From Ignavibacteria bacterium (GTDB lineage Bacteria; Bacteroidota; Ignavibacteria; Tepidaquicellales; Tepidaquicellaceae), in NCBI GenBank assembly GCA_026417495.1, contig JAOADD010000038.1, forward strand, positions 106,270 through 170,269: DNA of 64,000 bases. Direction: 5' to 3'. Under the pieces are notes generated by a model. The model was not told where the DNA came from. It saw only the letters and a list, made by a program, of their open reading frames with translations, and made no database searches. The position numbers were made by a program, and so were the translations under genes. The stretch's first letter is position 1. Each line of letters starts with the position of its first letter. Shown in pieces: positions 54,719-63,379 of this stretch.

Positions 54719-57704
54719 TGTTGATTAGTAGTTGTTTCAATGGAAAAACTATTGTTATTGTTGAATATTCTTGTTTTATGAATTCGCAATTTATAGTACC
54801 GTTATGGATTTTGATAATTTTATCAATAAGGATAAAATCTAAAATTGATTTTTCGGAATTTATTAATTCATTAATATTATAATTTGATAAATCAATGTTT
54901 CTTGATTCATTTATGATTTTACACAATGATAAATCTGTTACTACAATTCTTATTATTATTATATTCCTCTTTAACGTATTATCAACTTCAATTAAGATTC
55001 TAATATTTCCCTCCTTTGTAAATTCAATTAGATTTTCAAAGAACAGGTAGAATAATTGATTTATTAATGCTTTATCAGCAGATACTATAATGTTACTATT
55101 CTTAGAAATTATATCAATTAATAATTTCTTATCGCTAATTTTTTGTTTAAATTCGTTTATTGAGCTTTTTATTATTTGGATAATATTTATTTCCTCTGCA
55201 GAAAATTCATCTTCTATAGTTTTAAGCTGAAGTATTTTTAACGATTTGTCCAGAGTACTCGTAATATTGAGTGCAGAATTTAAAATTTTATTTAAAAGAA
55301 TACTGGAATCTTCGTCCGTGAATTTATCATTTAATATTTCTACATATCCTATTATTGTGTTAATAGGGGAGCGAATATTATGACTTAACTTGGAAATAAA
55401 TTTTGATTCTTGTTGGATATAGTTATAAAATTTTTCTTTTTGCTTCTGCATCTCTTCCTGCATTACCCCGAAATCCTTTAAGTCTTGAAGAATTATTAGA
55501 AAGCTCTCAGAAATTTTTTCTTTATCATCTATTTTTGAAATGAATACTCTACAATTTATGCTTGTATTATTTTTTATTTTTATTTTTACAGTGGATTCCC
55601 ATATCCCTTTATCTTTAACAATTTCATATATTTCTTGCCATTGGTTTTTCTCATATTGAAATAGAATGTCACTAAAATTTTTATTTTTTAGTTCTTCTAT
55701 TGTCAAACCTGTTATTTTAAATGCTTTTGAATTTAAATATTTTACATTACCTTGTTCTGATGTTATAACAACACCATATGGAATTGATTCAATTATTTCA
55801 TTTATAAATGGAATGGTTCCTATTGTAATGTTTTTTAATATTACTAGTGTAATAATATCGTTATCGTTAATAAAGAATCTTTCTCTTATATCTTTTATTG
55901 TGTGATAATCACCATTTGCATCTTTACACCTGTATATTTGCTCCAAATGTTTATCATTTGAATTTAGCCATTTCTTTAATGTTGTTGTGAATATCTTTTT
56001 ATCTTCAGGGTGAATTATCTCCAACAAAAAATTTCTATCTTCTGAATACTTATATGAAGGATATCCGAGAAACTCAATACTAGAGAAATTTCTATATTTT
56101 CCATCCTTGTCATATTCTAAGACTATAGAATTTTCTAAATTTTCTGAGATAATTTTAACCAAATCATTTACCAAAGAATAGTTTTCTTTGCAGGTTTCTA
56201 AATCTGTTGTAATTCTACTTAACCCTCTTATACCAATAATATTACCATCTTCATCATAAATCGGAATACATCTGTTTTCAAGTATTATTTCTTCATTTAT
56301 GTTATTTATATATTTTGCTTTAAAGGAAATATATGTTTTTTTATTAACGTATATTTCTTCTAAATATTTTTCTACTGTATTCTTTTCTGATAACGAAATA
56401 AAATCTAATTTGGGTTTACCAAGAATTTCATCAACTGTGTAGCTTAAAATATCAAATACTTTTTCATTAACAAATGTGTAAATCCCTTTACTATCTAATT
56501 CCCAAATAAATTCAGAGGTAATTTTCATTAGTGAATGTAGTCGTTCTTCACTCTTTAGCAGATCAAGCCTGCTTTTTTCTCTCTCTGTTATATCAATTAA
56601 AGATAAAATTATTCCTGTTATGTTTCCCTCAGCATCTTTAAGGTAATTCCATCTTGCTTCTATTCCACGTATATCACCATTTTTTCTTATTATTTCAAAA
56701 TATAATGGTGTCGATTCAATTTCTTCTTTAAAAACATTTTCTAAAAAATTATTTAACTCTTTAAGAATCAGATTTTGAGGAATAAATTCAAGAATATTTT
56801 TCCTTAAAACATCTGATAAGCGGTATCCAGTTAAATTTAAAAATTCACAATTTGAATATTGTATATTTCCACTTTTATCGAGCTCAATTATTCCTGCAGG
56901 AACCATACCAAGTAATTCTCTATATCTTTTCTCACTCTTCTTTATTCTCTCTTCTGCGAGTTTCTTTACTGTTATATCTAAAACATTACCAAGTATTGCT
57001 GGTTTATTTTCATATTTACTTTTACCCGCATAAATTTGAATATATATTTCTTTACCATTTTTTTTCACTCCTTTTAACTCTATACTGAAATCTCTAACTT
57101 TATCGTTAATACATTCAATAATATTTCTACTAAATTCGCGTAAATAATCTTTGTGTATTATATTATTTATTTCTATAATATCATCTGTTTCATATTGAAA
57201 AATTTCTCTAAATTTTGGATTTGTAAAAACTATTTTCTCTGATTGTATAATAAAAACACCCGTTAATGAATTCTCAATTAGAGAACGGTATTTTCTTTCT
57301 GTTGAGAGTCTATATTCAATTTGTTTTTTAATCCTTGATTTAATTGTAGTAATTAATTTATCGAAATCAAAAGGTTTTGTTATATAGTCCTCCGCTCCGA
57401 GTTTCATCCCTGTTTTAAAATCATCTATACCGACCATTGCTGTTAGAAAAATAAAGGGAATGTCATTTAATACTTCATCATTGCGTATTAGTTGTAATAA
57501 GTCAAAACCATTCATCCTTGGTAATGCAATATCGCATAAAACAAGGTCTGGTAAAAAACTCTTCAACTTTTCAAGTCCTTCAACTCCGTCGTTGGCAGTA
57601 TCAACTAAAAAACCTTCTGTAATAAGATAATCACTAATATTATCTCTCAAAGTTGTATCATCTTCTATAATTAAAATTTTATTTTTATATTCTTCAGATG
57701 ACAT
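54705..57704 (-). CDS. Receiver-PAS sensor histidine kinase with degenerate ATP-binding domain
   Basis: The 999-residue protein has an N-terminal receiver domain (phospho-acceptor D58, 'DYITKPFDFDK'), about five PAS/PAC units (~140-730), and a kinase core with H-box 'LSHNIRSPINTIIG' (H775). In the ATPase part an N-box-like 'ENLIEFTKEG' remains, but the G1 motif DxGxG is replaced by 'VTDLSLCK' and no G2 was found. It could be a phosphotransfer protein served by the intact kinase encoded 10 bases upstream. It is cytoplasmic, with no membrane helices. Confidence 0.84.
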   Translation of the reverse strand: MSSEEYKNKILIIEDDTTLRDNISDYLITEGFLVDTANDGVEGLEKLKSFLPDLVLCDIALPRMNGFDLLQLIRNDEVLNDIPFIFLTAMVGIDDFKTGMKLGAEDYITKPFDFDKLITTIKSRIKKQIEYRLSTERKYRSLIENSLTGVFIIQSEKIVFTNPKFREIFQYETDDIIEINNIIHKDYLREFSRNIIECINDKVRDFSIELKGVKKNGKEIYIQIYAGKSKYENKPAILGNVLDITVKKLAEERIKKSEKRYRELLGMVPAGIIELDKSGNIQYSNCEFLNLTGYRLSDVLRKNILEFIPQNLILKELNNFLENVFKEEIESTPLYFEIIRKNGDIRGIEARWNYLKDAEGNITGIILSLIDITEREKSRLDLLKSEERLHSLMKITSEFIWELDSKGIYTFVNEKVFDILSYTVDEILGKPKLDFISLSEKNTVEKYLEEIYVNKKTYISFKAKYINNINEEIILENRCIPIYDEDGNIIGIRGLSRITTDLETCKENYSLVNDLVKIISENLENSIVLEYDKDGKYRNFSSIEFLGYPSYKYSEDRNFLLEIIHPEDKKIFTTTLKKWLNSNDKHLEQIYRCKDANGDYHTIKDIRERFFINDNDIITLVILKNITIGTIPFINEIIESIPYGVVITSEQGNVKYLNSKAFKITGLTIEELKNKNFSDILFQYEKNQWQEIYEIVKDKGIWESTVKIKIKNNTSINCRVFISKIDDKEKISESFLIILQDLKDFGVMQEEMQKQKEKFYNYIQQESKFISKLSHNIRSPINTIIGYVEILNDKFTDEDSSILLNKILNSALNITSTLDKSLKILQLKTIEDEFSAEEINIIQIIKSSINEFKQKISDKKLLIDIISKNSNIIVSADKALINQLFYLFFENLIEFTKEGNIRILIEVDNTLKRNIIIIRIVVTDLSLCKIINESRNIDLSNYNINELINSEKSILDFILIDKIIKIHNGTINCEFIKQEYSTITIVFPLKQLLINNGLS

Positions 57705-57714
57705 TGAGATTATA

Positions 57715-58836
57715 TTATGTTTTCACAGGCAAAAATAAATGAAATGTTGTTCCAACATTTTCTTTACTTTCTACGGTAATTTTGCCATCATTTAACTCTA
57801 TCATTTCTTTTGCAATAACTAACCCTAACCCTGTTCCTTTTTCCATTTTAGTTCCAGGTGTTGAAAAACTGTATTCAGGATGGAATAATTTTTTAATATT
57901 TTCGTCACTTATGCCAATGCCACTATCAGATACAGTTATCTCTAAATAATTTTCTTTATATAAAATATCTATTGTTACATTTCCACCTTCGTTTGTATAT
58001 TTAATTGCATTTGATATCAAATTATGTATTACTGAACCGATCATAATTGGATCGGCAAATGCATATGTATTTTGTGGTATTTTTGTAATAAGTTCGATGT
58101 TTTTACTTTTTGCTGCGGTTTGAAAAAGTTCAATTTTATTTTTTACTATTTCAGATACATCTATTTTTTCTTTTTTAACTTTTACTTTTCCAATTTGTAT
58201 TTTTGACCATTCGAGTAAGTTTTCTAATAACTGATATTGTCTTAATAATGAATTGTGTAATTCTTTTGATATTTCTACTATTTCTTCTTGTGTGAATGAG
58301 TCAATGTTTTCACTTAAAAATTTTGTTAGCCCTAAGAAACCTGTAAATGGTCCTCTTAAATCATGCGAAATTACAGAAATAAACTTATCTTTATCTTCAA
58401 TTAATTTTTCTAATTGTGCGATTTGTTGGGTTATCAAATCCCTTGAACGCTTCAACTCAAGGTGTGTTCTTACTCGTGCTAACAACTCTGCTGTTTTGAA
58501 AGGTTTAGTTATATAATCAACCGCACCTATTTCAAATCCCTTTACTATGTCATCTGTTTCAGTTTTTGCTGTTAAAAAAATTATAGGAATTTCTCTCGTC
58601 TCAGGGTTCTCTTTCAATATTTTACATACTTCAAAACCGTCCATTTCTGGCATTGCGACATCAAGCAGAATCAAGTCGGGTTTCTTTTTTGTTGCTATGT
58701 TGATTGCTTGTTGTCCATTTAGTGCTATTGCTATCTTAACCCCTCGATTTGATAGTATATTACCCAATACTTCTATATTTTGGGGCAGGTCATCTACTAT
58801 AAGTACGAGTTGATTGTGTTGGCTTATTTCTGACAT
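57715..58836 (-). CDS. Receiver-histidine kinase hybrid, intact
   Basis: The 373-residue protein has an N-terminal receiver (phospho-acceptor D59 in 'LLDVAMPEMDGF', 'DYITKPFK'), a coiled linker, H-box 'ISHDLRGPF' (H158), N-box 'HNLISNAIKYT', G1 'SDSGIGI' and G2 'GTGLGLVIA'. All catalytic boxes are kept, unlike the two genes behind it. It is first in the three-gene unit and is probably the only active kinase there, passing phosphate to the receivers of the others. No DNA-binding output domain exists in the cluster. Confidence 0.92.
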   Translation of the reverse strand: MSEISQHNQLVLIVDDLPQNIEVLGNILSNRGVKIAIALNGQQAINIATKKKPDLILLDVAMPEMDGFEVCKILKENPETREIPIIFLTAKTETDDIVKGFEIGAVDYITKPFKTAELLARVRTHLELKRSRDLITQQIAQLEKLIEDKDKFISVISHDLRGPFTGFLGLTKFLSENIDSFTQEEIVEISKELHNSLLRQYQLLENLLEWSKIQIGKVKVKKEKIDVSEIVKNKIELFQTAAKSKNIELITKIPQNTYAFADPIMIGSVIHNLISNAIKYTNEGGNVTIDILYKENYLEITVSDSGIGISDENIKKLFHPEYSFSTPGTKMEKGTGLGLVIAKEMIELNDGKITVESKENVGTTFHLFLPVKT

Positions 58837-58891
58837 TATATTTAATTTTTTTTAAAATTAATTAAACATTATTAAAAATAATATCTAAATA

Positions 58892-58932
58892 TTTAATTTT
58901 GAGACTTTTTAACTCATTTTTTTGTTTTATTA
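58892..58932 (+). promoter_or_regulatory. Second copy of the shared upstream element
   Basis: The 18-mer (58892-58909) and 12-mer (58921-58932) also found at 5155-5189 lie here 44-84 bases before the transketolase start, in the divergent gap between it and the hybrid kinase gene. It could be a promoter or operator; chance similarity in AT-rich DNA is possible. Confidence 0.25.
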
Positions 58933-58975
58933 GTTAAAATCATTTGAAATCTAAAAATAATAAAATTATTTTTGT

Positions 58976-59941
58976 ATGATATATTTAAATTTCGAAAACC
59001 CCGAATTAAAAGAAACAAGGCAAGCATTCTCCGATGCAATTGTAGAAATGGGAAAAATTAACAAAAAAATCGTTGTATTAGGTGGTGATGTTACCGGTTC
59101 CGTTAAAACCGATAAATTCAGGGATACTTTCCCTGAAAGGTTTTTTTCTGTTGGGATTGCAGAACAAGATATGATGGGAACGGCTGCTGGTTTAGCTATT
59201 ACAGGAAAAATACCTATTGCATCTACCTATGGAGAGTTTGCAACAGGCAGACCCTATGACCAAATCAGGCAGTCTATTGCTTATAGTGAAATGAATGTAA
59301 AAATTTGTGCTTCGCACTGTGGAATATCGGTTGGACCAGATGGTGCAACTCACCAATCATTGGAAGATGTGGGTTTAATGAGAGGATTACCTAATATGAC
59401 TGTTATAACTCCTTGTGATTATAATCAGACATATAAAGCAATTATTGCTGCAATAGAATATGTTGGTCCTGTTTATGTTAGATTCTATCGCGATAAAACG
59501 CCAAATTTTACAAGTGTTGATGCTGATTTTAAAATTGGAAAAGCAGATTTACTAATAGATGGAAATGATGTAACTCTGATTGCAAGTGGGTTACTTGTTT
59601 GGGAAGCTCTTAAAGCTTCTGCTGAGCTTAAAAAATCTGGAATCAATGCTAGAGTTGTAAATATGCATACTATAAAACCACTGGATAAAGAAATGGTAAT
59701 TAAATGCGCAAAGGAAACTGGTTACATAGTTACTTGTGAAGATCACCAAAAACATAATGGTCTCTTTTCTGCAGTGTCCGAATGTATTGTTCAAAATTAT
59801 CCAATTAGGGTTGATTATATTGCAGTTGAAGACACTTTTGGTGAAAGTGGTACTATGCAGGAACTAATGGCAAAATACAAAATTGATTCTAATGCAATTG
59901 TTGAAAAAGTTAAACAAAATATAAATAAAAAATGGAATTAA
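58976..59941 (+). CDS. Transketolase, C-terminal subunit of a split enzyme
   Basis: The 321-residue protein equals the second half of transketolase: the pyrimidine-binding domain with the cofactor-activating Glu in 'GIAEQDMMGTAAGLA', 'YGEFATGRPYDQIR' and 'CGISVGPDGATHQSLED', then the C-terminal domain. Split transketolases have a partner (~270-280 residues) that binds thiamine diphosphate phosphates, normally encoded just upstream. Here the upstream gene is an unrelated one on the other strand, so the N-terminal subunit must be elsewhere. The end overlaps the protease gene by 10 bases. Confidence 0.9.
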   Translation: MIYLNFENPELKETRQAFSDAIVEMGKINKKIVVLGGDVTGSVKTDKFRDTFPERFFSVGIAEQDMMGTAAGLAITGKIPIASTYGEFATGRPYDQIRQSIAYSEMNVKICASHCGISVGPDGATHQSLEDVGLMRGLPNMTVITPCDYNQTYKAIIAAIEYVGPVYVRFYRDKTPNFTSVDADFKIGKADLLIDGNDVTLIASGLLVWEALKASAELKKSGINARVVNMHTIKPLDKEMVIKCAKETGYIVTCEDHQKHNGLFSAVSECIVQNYPIRVDYIAVEDTFGESGTMQELMAKYKIDSNAIVEKVKQNINKKWN

Positions 59942-61104
59942 CCTTAAAACGAATCGGGCAGCGTGGAGTTATTATTACTTCTATTATAATTCTCAGCGCT
60001 GTTGGAATGATTTTGGGTAAGTTGTTGTATGATAATATTTTCTCTACTAAACCAGATCCCAATATCAAGTTATCTACTATTCAGCAAACGGAACAAATTA
60101 ACGACGACAGAAAGAATGCAATTACCCGTGCAATTGAGAAAGTATCTCCTGCAATTGTTGGAATTAATGTTGAAGAAGTAAGGGAAATTCGAGATCCTTT
60201 TTTTGATGATCCATTCTTTAGACATTTTTTTGGTGAGGAATTTTCTCGTAAGCAATTAGTTAGAGGGCTTGGGTCAGGTTTTATTATTTCAGAAGATGGT
60301 TATATTTTAACTAACGACCATGTGGCAGGTAATGCAACTAAAATTTCAGTTTCACTTACTACCGGTGAAAGGGTTGATGCTGAGCTGGTTGGAACTGATC
60401 CTGTTAGCGATATTGCCCTCCTGAAAATTAATAAAAAAGGATTACCTTATGTTAAATTAGGTAACTCTGATGATTTAATAATAGGGGAGTGGGTTATTGC
60501 TTTAGGTAACCCATTTGGGCTTTTTGAAATTAATGATAAACCAACTGTTACTGTCGGTGTTGTGAGTGCTATTAATATGAAAGTATCTACCGATGATAAA
60601 AGAGTATATAAAGATATGGTCCAAACAGATGCTTCAATAAACTCTGGTAATTCGGGTGGTCCTTTAATTAATGCTAACGGTGAAGTAATTGGTATTAATA
60701 CAATTATATTCACAGGTAGTTCTTACAGCACAGGTAGTATTGGAGTGGGATTTGCTATATCGATAAATAGAGTAAAGAAAGTTATGGAAGAACTTAAGAA
60801 ATATGGCAAGATAGATAGGAGTTTTAATCCTGGATTTAGAATTCAAGGAGTTGATGATCAAATTGCAAAATATTACAACTTAAAAGAGAAAAAAGGAGTA
60901 ATTGTAACTCAGGTTTATAGAGGTGGTAGTGCGGATAAAGCTGGTCTGCAACCCGAAGATATAATAATAGAAGTAAATGGTGAACCAATTAGAGAAGAAA
61001 GAGATTTAATTTTTGCTGTTAATGATTCAAAAAAAGGTGATACACTTGTTCTCACAATTATAAGAAACGGTAGCGAAAAGAAAATAAATCTTGAATTACA
61101 ATAA
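59932..61104 (+). CDS. HtrA/DegP-family periplasmic serine protease
   Basis: This 390-residue S1C protease has an N-terminal membrane anchor or signal (residues ~12-32), a trypsin-like domain with triad H130 ('TNDHVA'), D160 ('VSDIALL') and S241 ('NSGNSGGPL'), and one C-terminal PDZ domain (~290-385, 'GSADKAGLQPEDIIIEVNG'). One PDZ makes it DegS/HtrA-like rather than DegP-like, although it lacks a DegS context. It should act on misfolded envelope proteins. Confidence 0.93.
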   Translation: MELTLKRIGQRGVIITSIIILSAVGMILGKLLYDNIFSTKPDPNIKLSTIQQTEQINDDRKNAITRAIEKVSPAIVGINVEEVREIRDPFFDDPFFRHFFGEEFSRKQLVRGLGSGFIISEDGYILTNDHVAGNATKISVSLTTGERVDAELVGTDPVSDIALLKINKKGLPYVKLGNSDDLIIGEWVIALGNPFGLFEINDKPTVTVGVVSAINMKVSTDDKRVYKDMVQTDASINSGNSGGPLINANGEVIGINTIIFTGSSYSTGSIGVGFAISINRVKKVMEELKKYGKIDRSFNPGFRIQGVDDQIAKYYNLKEKKGVIVTQVYRGGSADKAGLQPEDIIIEVNGEPIREERDLIFAVNDSKKGDTLVLTIIRNGSEKKINLELQ

Positions 61105-61111
61105 TAGTTTT

Positions 61112-61576
61112 TTACTTAATGTGAACATATAACCAATTATAAATATTTTTATAATTCTTCTTTTCTTTTACTTTTTCATATTGCTTCCATAACGGGTTCT
61201 CAAAATCATTATTTATTTTTTTAAGAAATTTTTTTTCGAAATCTTCGATTAATTTCTTTTTATTTTTTAATTCATTTTCATTATTATTTGTTTCTATTTT
61301 ACTAACTTTCAAGTTCGATGGTTTATTATTCAATAAATTGCCATCAATATGTGTTATAGTATATTCAATCGGGTCTATATTAAAATATGCTGATGCCACT
61401 AATTTATGTACTTGTTTTAATGTTTTCTCACCTTTGGAATCTATTATATAAACAGAAAGATATTTTCCATAGGGTTGAATTATTTGCGTCAATTGTCTAA
61501 AACTTTTTCCTTTTTGTCTATAAATTTTTCCATTGCTGTTTGCGAAATACAGGGGATGATTTGGAATCTCTTTCAT
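61112..61576 (-). CDS. NUMOD4/HNH-type homing endonuclease-like protein
   Basis: The 154-residue protein begins with a NUMOD4-like start ('EIPNHPLYFANSNGKIYR'), followed by an HNH-like core 'VHKLVASAYF' and 'THIDGNLLNNKPSNLKV', as in phage and intron-borne endonucleases. The remaining C-terminal part is a Lys-rich helix. Such genes are mobile and phage-linked. It lies 7 bases after the end of the convergent protease gene and directly downstream of the next phage-like gene. Confidence 0.8.
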   Translation of the reverse strand: MKEIPNHPLYFANSNGKIYRQKGKSFRQLTQIIQPYGKYLSVYIIDSKGEKTLKQVHKLVASAYFNIDPIEYTITHIDGNLLNNKPSNLKVSKIETNNNENELKNKKKLIEDFEKKFLKKINNDFENPLWKQYEKVKEKKNYKNIYNWLYVHIK

Positions 61577-61583
61577 TTTATTA

Positions 61584-62171
61584 TTATTTTATATTAGAAA
61601 AAAACTCCGATGTACTGGTAGCCATAATTACTGCACCCACAAAAGCTCTTTTTTGGGCAACTTTTTTAATTATGTTTTTCATTCCTAATATTTCTGTATT
61701 CAATTCTTTTTCACACCAGACCCATTTATTATTAAATTTTATCCACTTTCCTTTACCTTCTTTTTTAAGTTTGATTGACTGTTCTTTATCTGGTTTTAAA
61801 TTTGTTTTCTTATATCGGTACTTAAATATTGGTTCCTCACTCGTTGCTGATCCTTCACAAATACCAATTTTTAGTCCTTTTTCTGATTTTATGACGCATC
61901 TATATGTTACATCTATATATGGGCCATCTTTTTCGAATATTTCATTTATGCATTCAAGAGTATCGACCTGTAAGTTAAATGCTTTTTTCAATTTTTCTGC
62001 TCCAGGTTTAAAGAGTATGGGCTTTTTGATGCCAGGTAAAAATCCATAATCTATATTTTCTTTTAATATTTCTTTACCAAATTCCATCATATTTGTTGTC
62101 CATAGTTCCATATCAGATATTAGTAATGACTTTTGTTTTTTTTCGGCTGTTTTTATTTCTGTCGGTTTCAT
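61584..62171 (-). CDS. Phage/mobile-element-type conserved protein
   Basis: I do not know the function of this 195-residue protein. The block 'IDYGFLPGIKKPILFKPGAEKLKKAF' and the C-terminal 'KKVAQKRAFVGAVIMATSTSEFF' recall small proteins of phages and mobile elements, sometimes found near recombination genes. A single-strand-annealing role is possible but unproven. It is followed by an HNH gene after 7 bases. The start is supported by a good ribosome-binding site. Lys-rich composition is typical of phage DNA-binding proteins. Confidence 0.65.
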   Translation of the reverse strand: MKPTEIKTAEKKQKSLLISDMELWTTNMMEFGKEILKENIDYGFLPGIKKPILFKPGAEKLKKAFNLQVDTLECINEIFEKDGPYIDVTYRCVIKSEKGLKIGICEGSATSEEPIFKYRYKKTNLKPDKEQSIKLKKEGKGKWIKFNNKWVWCEKELNTEILGMKNIIKKVAQKRAFVGAVIMATSTSEFFSNIK

Positions 62172-62180
62172 TTTTTTTCA

Positions 62181-62187
62181 CTCCTTT
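62181..62187 (-). promoter_or_regulatory. Ribosome-binding site of the phage-like gene
   Basis: AAAGGAG on the minus strand lies 9 bases before the ATG (62171-62169) and fixes the start. Confidence 0.75.
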
Positions 62188-62426
62188 TTTTCTTGCAATT
62201 TAATTTCAAAAAATCTGCAAGTCAAATATAATTACTATAATTGAAAATTATTCTAATTTTCTTAGAATGTTAATATTTGTTTCGTAGGGTATTATTTTGA
62301 GATATAATATTCTTAAATTGAAACCAACAAATCAAACTCTATTTTGAAATATGCTTTAAAAATAGAAAAATCACAGGAACAAAAATTGCAAATATCCGTT
62401 AGTATTGGTTCCCATAGCAACAAATT

Positions 62427-62466
62427 CTTTTGCAAACAAAAAGTTTTAAACTAAAGTTTGCAAAAG
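62427..62466. repeat. 40-base nested inverted repeat
   Basis: CTTTTGCAAAC (62427-62437) and GTTTGCAAAAG (62456-62466) are perfect 11-base inverted arms. Between them AGTTT-T-AAACT (62442-62452) forms an inner dyad. It lies immediately beside a terminator and close to phage-like genes, so it could be an element end, a recombinase or regulator site, or a second hairpin. Confidence 0.6.
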
Positions 62467-62469
62467 TAA

Positions 62470-62496
62470 AAAGAGGTCCTCCAAAAGGACCTCTTT
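62470..62496 (-). terminator. Rho-independent terminator after the outer-membrane protein gene
   Basis: AAAGAGGTCC (62470-62479) pairs with GGACCTCTTT (62487-62496) around a 7-base loop. Read on the minus strand the stem is followed by a T run. It lies 31 bases after the stop of the gene at 62528-63349. Confidence 0.92.
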
Positions 62497-62527
62497 GATT
62501 TAAAAACTAAAAATTTATATATAGAAT

Positions 62528-63349
62528 TTACTTCCTTTGACCTATATAAAAATTAAACCCTCCGAAAAACGAAAAATTACCCATTATTCTAGATGAAGAT
62601 AAGTTTTGGTTTATTGATTGATCACCACTGTCATTCAGGTATAAATAACCACTCTCATCAGTTTCTTGCGAAGACCTCAAAAGTAAATTCATTAGTTGAT
62701 ATTTCATCCCTACGGTTATTCCAAATTCAGGTGCAAATCTGTAATTATATGCTATATTTCCACCAAAGCCCAACCTTAAATTACCATGGTAAGTATTAAA
62801 ACTTTCATTCATTCCCCATGGCTGATTAAAAACTCTTCCTGTAATAATGCTCATATTTACTTCCGTACCAAAAGTAAATGATGAGCGTAGCAAGGGGTCG
62901 ACAAAAATTGCATACTCAAACCCCAAAGCAACATAAGGGATGTTATATCTTACGCTACTTGTTCCTCCAATCCTTACAGGGTAAACATAATTTGGCGGTT
63001 TTGGCCACCCGACAGGTACAGAGTAAATATCCTTATATGCAGCATTTTCACTATTTACATAATGAGAATATGCCATATTTAATGTGAGCCTGAATTGACT
63101 TACATCAAGAGTAGCAACGGCAAGTTTTATATTAACTCCTGTTGAAAATCCTAAGTTTGCTGCATAACTTTGAAAATTGTATATCTCATCGATGAAACTC
63201 CCTTTAAAATCGTGCACTGGAATATTAACCCCGCCAATAACATCGATAATCATTAGTGGTTTCTTAAATCTTTTTGAAGAAATATTTTGAGCAAATGACA
63301 CCATTGGAATTAGTGCCAACAAAATAAATAAAATAAAAAATTTTTTCAT
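62528..63349 (-). CDS. Outer-membrane beta-barrel protein
   Basis: The 273-residue protein has a signal peptide (cut after 'VSFAQ') and alternating aromatic/glycine strands such as 'RLGFGGNIAYNYRFAPEFGITVGMKYQL' and a terminal 'GNFSFFGGFNFYIG' strand, as in small 8-10-strand barrels of the OmpA/PorT-like type. No peptidoglycan-binding domain is present. It follows the partial T9SS gene by 30 bases and ends at a strong terminator, so the two probably form one transcript. The function is unknown. Confidence 0.82.
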   Translation of the reverse strand: MKKFFILFILLALIPMVSFAQNISSKRFKKPLMIIDVIGGVNIPVHDFKGSFIDEIYNFQSYAANLGFSTGVNIKLAVATLDVSQFRLTLNMAYSHYVNSENAAYKDIYSVPVGWPKPPNYVYPVRIGGTSSVRYNIPYVALGFEYAIFVDPLLRSSFTFGTEVNMSIITGRVFNQPWGMNESFNTYHGNLRLGFGGNIAYNYRFAPEFGITVGMKYQLMNLLLRSSQETDESGYLYLNDSGDQSINQNLSSSRIMGNFSFFGGFNFYIGQRK

Positions 63350-63379
63350 AGCTACATTTTTTTAATATAATTAAAAGAA

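Larger units (their letters stand above)
62172..62527. other. Intergenic region with two adjacent strong hairpins
   Basis: This 356-base stretch has no supported gene. It holds the terminator of the outer-membrane protein gene (62470-62496) and, 3 bases further, a larger nested inverted repeat (62427-62466). The part next to the phage-like gene (62172-62400) shows nothing recognisable beyond the ribosome-binding site and presumably contains its promoter. Confidence 0.55.
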
